In this document: positions 61,559 to 64,000 of the stretch, one piece after another
Numbering within the stretch: position 1 is the first letter of the stretch
How the letters are laid out: every line of letters starts with the position of its first letter
From: Phallusia mammillata
Lineage: Eukaryota > Chordata > Ascidiacea > Phlebobranchia > Ascidiidae
NCBI GenBank assembly: GCA_003260075.1
Contig: QLIY01000724.1
Coordinates: 1-64,000, forward strand
Length of the DNA: 64,000 nucleotides
Reading direction: 5' to 3'
Translations under genes and position numbers: made by a program
The notes under the pieces: model-generated
Database searches by the model: none
Seen by the model: only the letters and a program-made list of their open reading frames with translations
What the model was told of the DNA's origin: nothing

Positions 61559-62659
61559 AAATAAACTTACTAATTGAAAATGCACTTTACATTTCAGTAC
61601 TTGTGACTGTAGAACATATTTGCAGTTTTTACTTTGCGAAGTTTTTGTCATTGTTTTTCATGTGTTTTTTTGTCATAGAAATCTGCCTAAAAGCACATGT
61701 AATCTTTTATGATGCCTACAGGTCAAATTTGATTGTTCAATTTCAGTTTTTACGAAGGAAATCATACTTGACATGTTGAGTTTGGAGTGACTTTCATATC
61801 TACAGTAAAACTGTTCGCACTGTAAATCTAACATTGGAAAGCAAATTATGTGAGCCACATTTTACAAACTGAAATTGTGGCAATTCAGATGATTGAACCA
61901 ATGTTTTTATCTTGCTGCAATAAGCAATGTTTCCTGCATTGGTATTACGATCTGTGTATATATCAACCAAATGGAACAAGACTGTTTGCTGCTCAAGTTA
62001 TATACCCTTTTTGAGAAATACAAACACCGTAACTGTTTCAAAAGAGAAGAATGTGAACTATTACCCAACTTTAAGCGAAATTTTTGTTGTTGTTTTTACG
62101 CGAGAATTTGGTTTACCTTTGAATTTAAAAAAGTTTGGATTGTATTTTTGATTTCTATTGCGGGGATTTTTGGCGGTAATCCCTTTTTGCGGTCAGCACC
62201 GAACTTCAGTCCACTTAGCTTGGAATAAGCAAAGAGATTATAGAAGCCAAAACTACAAGTTTATTTCACAAATATGGGTAAGTAGGTTAAGCTTTAAGCG
62301 AATATTGCGAGGTATGACTCCTTGATTTCCACATTCGAAAGTGTTTACGGGTGTACTAAGATATGGCTTTGCATTAGACACCATCGTGAATAGGAAAACT
62401 ACTGGTTTTGTTGTTGAATTGGCTTTATTTTACTCAGATACAGTTGAGCCTACTTTGCTATACAAAAGCCGTTAAAACGTATTTGGCATTGGTTGTCGTG
62501 TTTTGTTTCAATTTTGTTTTTTGTCGGGAGACTGCTTGATCCATGTCTAGGCTAGGCTACAGACATAAAAAGCATCTATTCCTGGCAAAGCGGGCATCAA
62601 ACGTCGTGTAAAAAATATACTGGCAATAATATTGTATTTACACACAAGCACCACAGAAA

Positions 62660-62701
<42 letters not shown>

Positions 62702-62835
62702 ACGTTTGTACCTGAAAGTATACACTTGTACCACTAAAAGAACATAATACACCTTACTAGCTCACATGTGCGTTTTTTCATGCAAGTCCAACTAGAAAAA
62801 CAGCTAAACTTGTAACCATAACAACAAACCGCAAA
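61559..62835. other. Intergenic, CHMP1 3' flank
   Basis: AATAAA words occur right after the CHMP1 stop. A poly-C run lies at 62662-62699. No further gene was recognised. Confidence 0.5.
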
Positions 62836-63999
62836 TTATAGGTCAATTTTTGGAAACATTTGTGGCAAGGAGGACAATTCTAAGTAACTTGAACTTTCGA
62901 AGTTGCACTTTGAACTTGGACGAAAAAAGGTATTTACAGTGGACGCTTCTGGAATATCTGCACAGGGAGAAGATGGTTCTAAAGGCCAGGCTGTATTTGT
63001 GGTGCGCTGGGGACTATTGGTACGCGATAAGTCTTTCTGTCCGATTTTTATTTCGGTCGGGTGTGACTGATGGCGTATTTGGTTGCTTTTTCGCTGGTGC
63101 CAGCCATGCATATTGTGCTCAAGGTTTAGAACGTCTAATGGCGAAGGTGGTGGCGACTCATCAGAAAACGAAGACCAATCAAGTGGATAACCTGAGTCAG
63201 CTGACCTGCATGAATCAGATCTGTTTCTGACTGGTTCAACACGCCCAGTGATGCGGGAACAACAGCGCGAACAACAACCGCTGCGTCTTTGACAGTAATG
63301 GTGATCTCTTCCTGTGTGATACTGCACTGCTGGTAATGGGTTTGCTGCGCCGTGTTGGTGCTCGATGTGCAAAGGTGTGTTAAAAATGCTTTCATAACCA
63401 AATGAATGCACTCTTCTTCGACGATGCATGCGCCTTTGATACAGTGATGAACGTTTTGGCCTGCTGGTTGCCGTCGTTTCAGCCTTCGCCACGTATGTGC
63501 TGACGAAATGAGAACTATCAGCACTCTCAGTGGAGTTGGATCTGTTTAACGGAACTCTTTTCGCGTGTTTTAGTGTCCCAGCCATTTCGGCTTGCGGATG
63601 GGTTTGCGGACTGTACGTTGGATTTTCGACTTCGTACTGCGATGCTCTGCATCGCTTCTTGACGTACTTGGTCGTCATGGCAGCTGGCCCGTCAAGGAAT
63701 ACATCGTCAAGAGATGAGCTTGGCGACGTATGCAGGTTACCAAGACACACAGTTGGTTTGTCTTCTACGCATGTCTCAAGCACTGTGGTTCTACAAGCTC
63801 TCATCTGTAAGCTACGGGCAAGTTCATGTTCAATGGTGGTGTATTCAGAGGTGTGAAAGTTGTAGTTTGATGGCCGTGCATCATTCTCTCGGTAGATGGC
63901 GTGCTCGTGCGCTTTTTCAATCTCAGCATCTTGAGTGAATGGCGAACATGATTCAAAACTATTTGCTCGGTGTACATCTACTTTGTGTATGTTGACCAT
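62836..63999 (-). CDS. Unrecognised Ser-rich protein, C-terminal part
   Basis: The open frame continues to the window edge, so the apparent Met at 63999 may be internal. 387 residues, low complexity, rich in Ser, His, Arg and Thr. It has basic patches (QRRMHRRRRVHSFG), a cysteine cluster (RRSGCCSRCCSR) and possible phosphorylation or degron-like stretches (RSNSTESADSS, SADSGYPLDWSSFSDE, SPPPSPLD). No TM or signal peptide is seen. It looks like a disordered intracellular tail or regulatory protein. The long frame with consistent composition supports real coding. No family was identified. Confidence 0.6.
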   Translation of the reverse strand: MVNIHKVDVHRANSFESCSPFTQDAEIEKAHEHAIYRENDARPSNYNFHTSEYTTIEHELARSLQMRACRTTVLETCVEDKPTVCLGNLHTSPSSSLDDVFLDGPAAMTTKYVKKRCRASQYEVENPTYSPQTHPQAEMAGTLKHAKRVPLNRSNSTESADSSHFVSTYVAKAETTATSRPKRSSLYQRRMHRRRRVHSFGYESIFNTPLHIEHQHGAANPLPAVQYHTGRDHHYCQRRSGCCSRCCSRITGRVEPVRNRSDSCRSADSGYPLDWSSFSDESPPPSPLDVLNLEHNMHGWHQRKSNQIRHQSHPTEIKIGQKDLSRTNSPQRTTNTAWPLEPSSPCADIPEASTVNTFFRPSSKCNFESSSYLELSSLPQMFPKIDL

Positions 64000-64000
64000 A

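Noticed and set aside
1-64000. CRISPR arrays, operons, bacterial-type signals
   Set aside because: Not expected in an animal genome and none seen; the short direct repeats are assembly duplications or MITE ends.

Overview
The window looks like nuclear DNA of an invertebrate deuterostome, most probably an ascidian tunicate. It is AT-rich, genes are split by short GT-AG introns, and the gene set is animal: an adhesion GPCR, PACRG, a glycoprotein-hormone-receptor-type LGR and CHMP1. The two haplotypes differ strongly, as in ascidians. The species is inferred, not proven.

Layout. (1) 1392-7811, minus strand: adhesion GPCR with signal peptide, C-type lectin domain, Ser/Thr-rich spacer, GAIN/GPS and 7TM; its 3' end lies beyond the window start. 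(2) 9672-11865, minus: PACRG, a ciliary microtubule protein, nearly complete. (3) 13054-17638, minus: an LRR single-pass membrane protein in four exons. (4) About 20041-21140, minus: exon-like pieces of an unrecognised gene. (5) 21699-44616, minus: a type-A LGR (FSHR/LHCGR/TSHR class) spread over about 23 kb and 17 exons, with one exon per LRR. (6) 44617-52189: no gene recognised. (7) 52190-57984: a hAT element with perfect 8-bp target duplication, into which a tandem 1.6-copy Penelope-like retroelement has jumped with its own perfect 12-bp target duplication; both Penelope units carry a hammerhead ribozyme motif. (8) 58733-61558, plus: complete CHMP1 (ESCRT-III), six exons, 197 aa. (9) 62836-63999, minus: C-terminal 387 aa of an unrecognised Ser-rich protein running off the window.

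Many poly-G or poly-C runs (8-89 nt) break the sequence. Most are flanked by a direct duplication of 30-400 bp whose copies differ by a few percent, and one run replaces about 12 highly conserved codons of PACRG. They look like assembly joins between contig ends of two haplotypes, not biology. Two single-N joins (45704, 60123) have near-identical flanking duplications. Several gene models are interrupted only by these joins.

The genes do not form a functional cluster. Two are cell-surface receptors of the 7TM class, one is an LRR surface protein, one is ciliary and one is ESCRT. The mobile fraction is mainly small hAT-type MITEs and the Penelope-like element.
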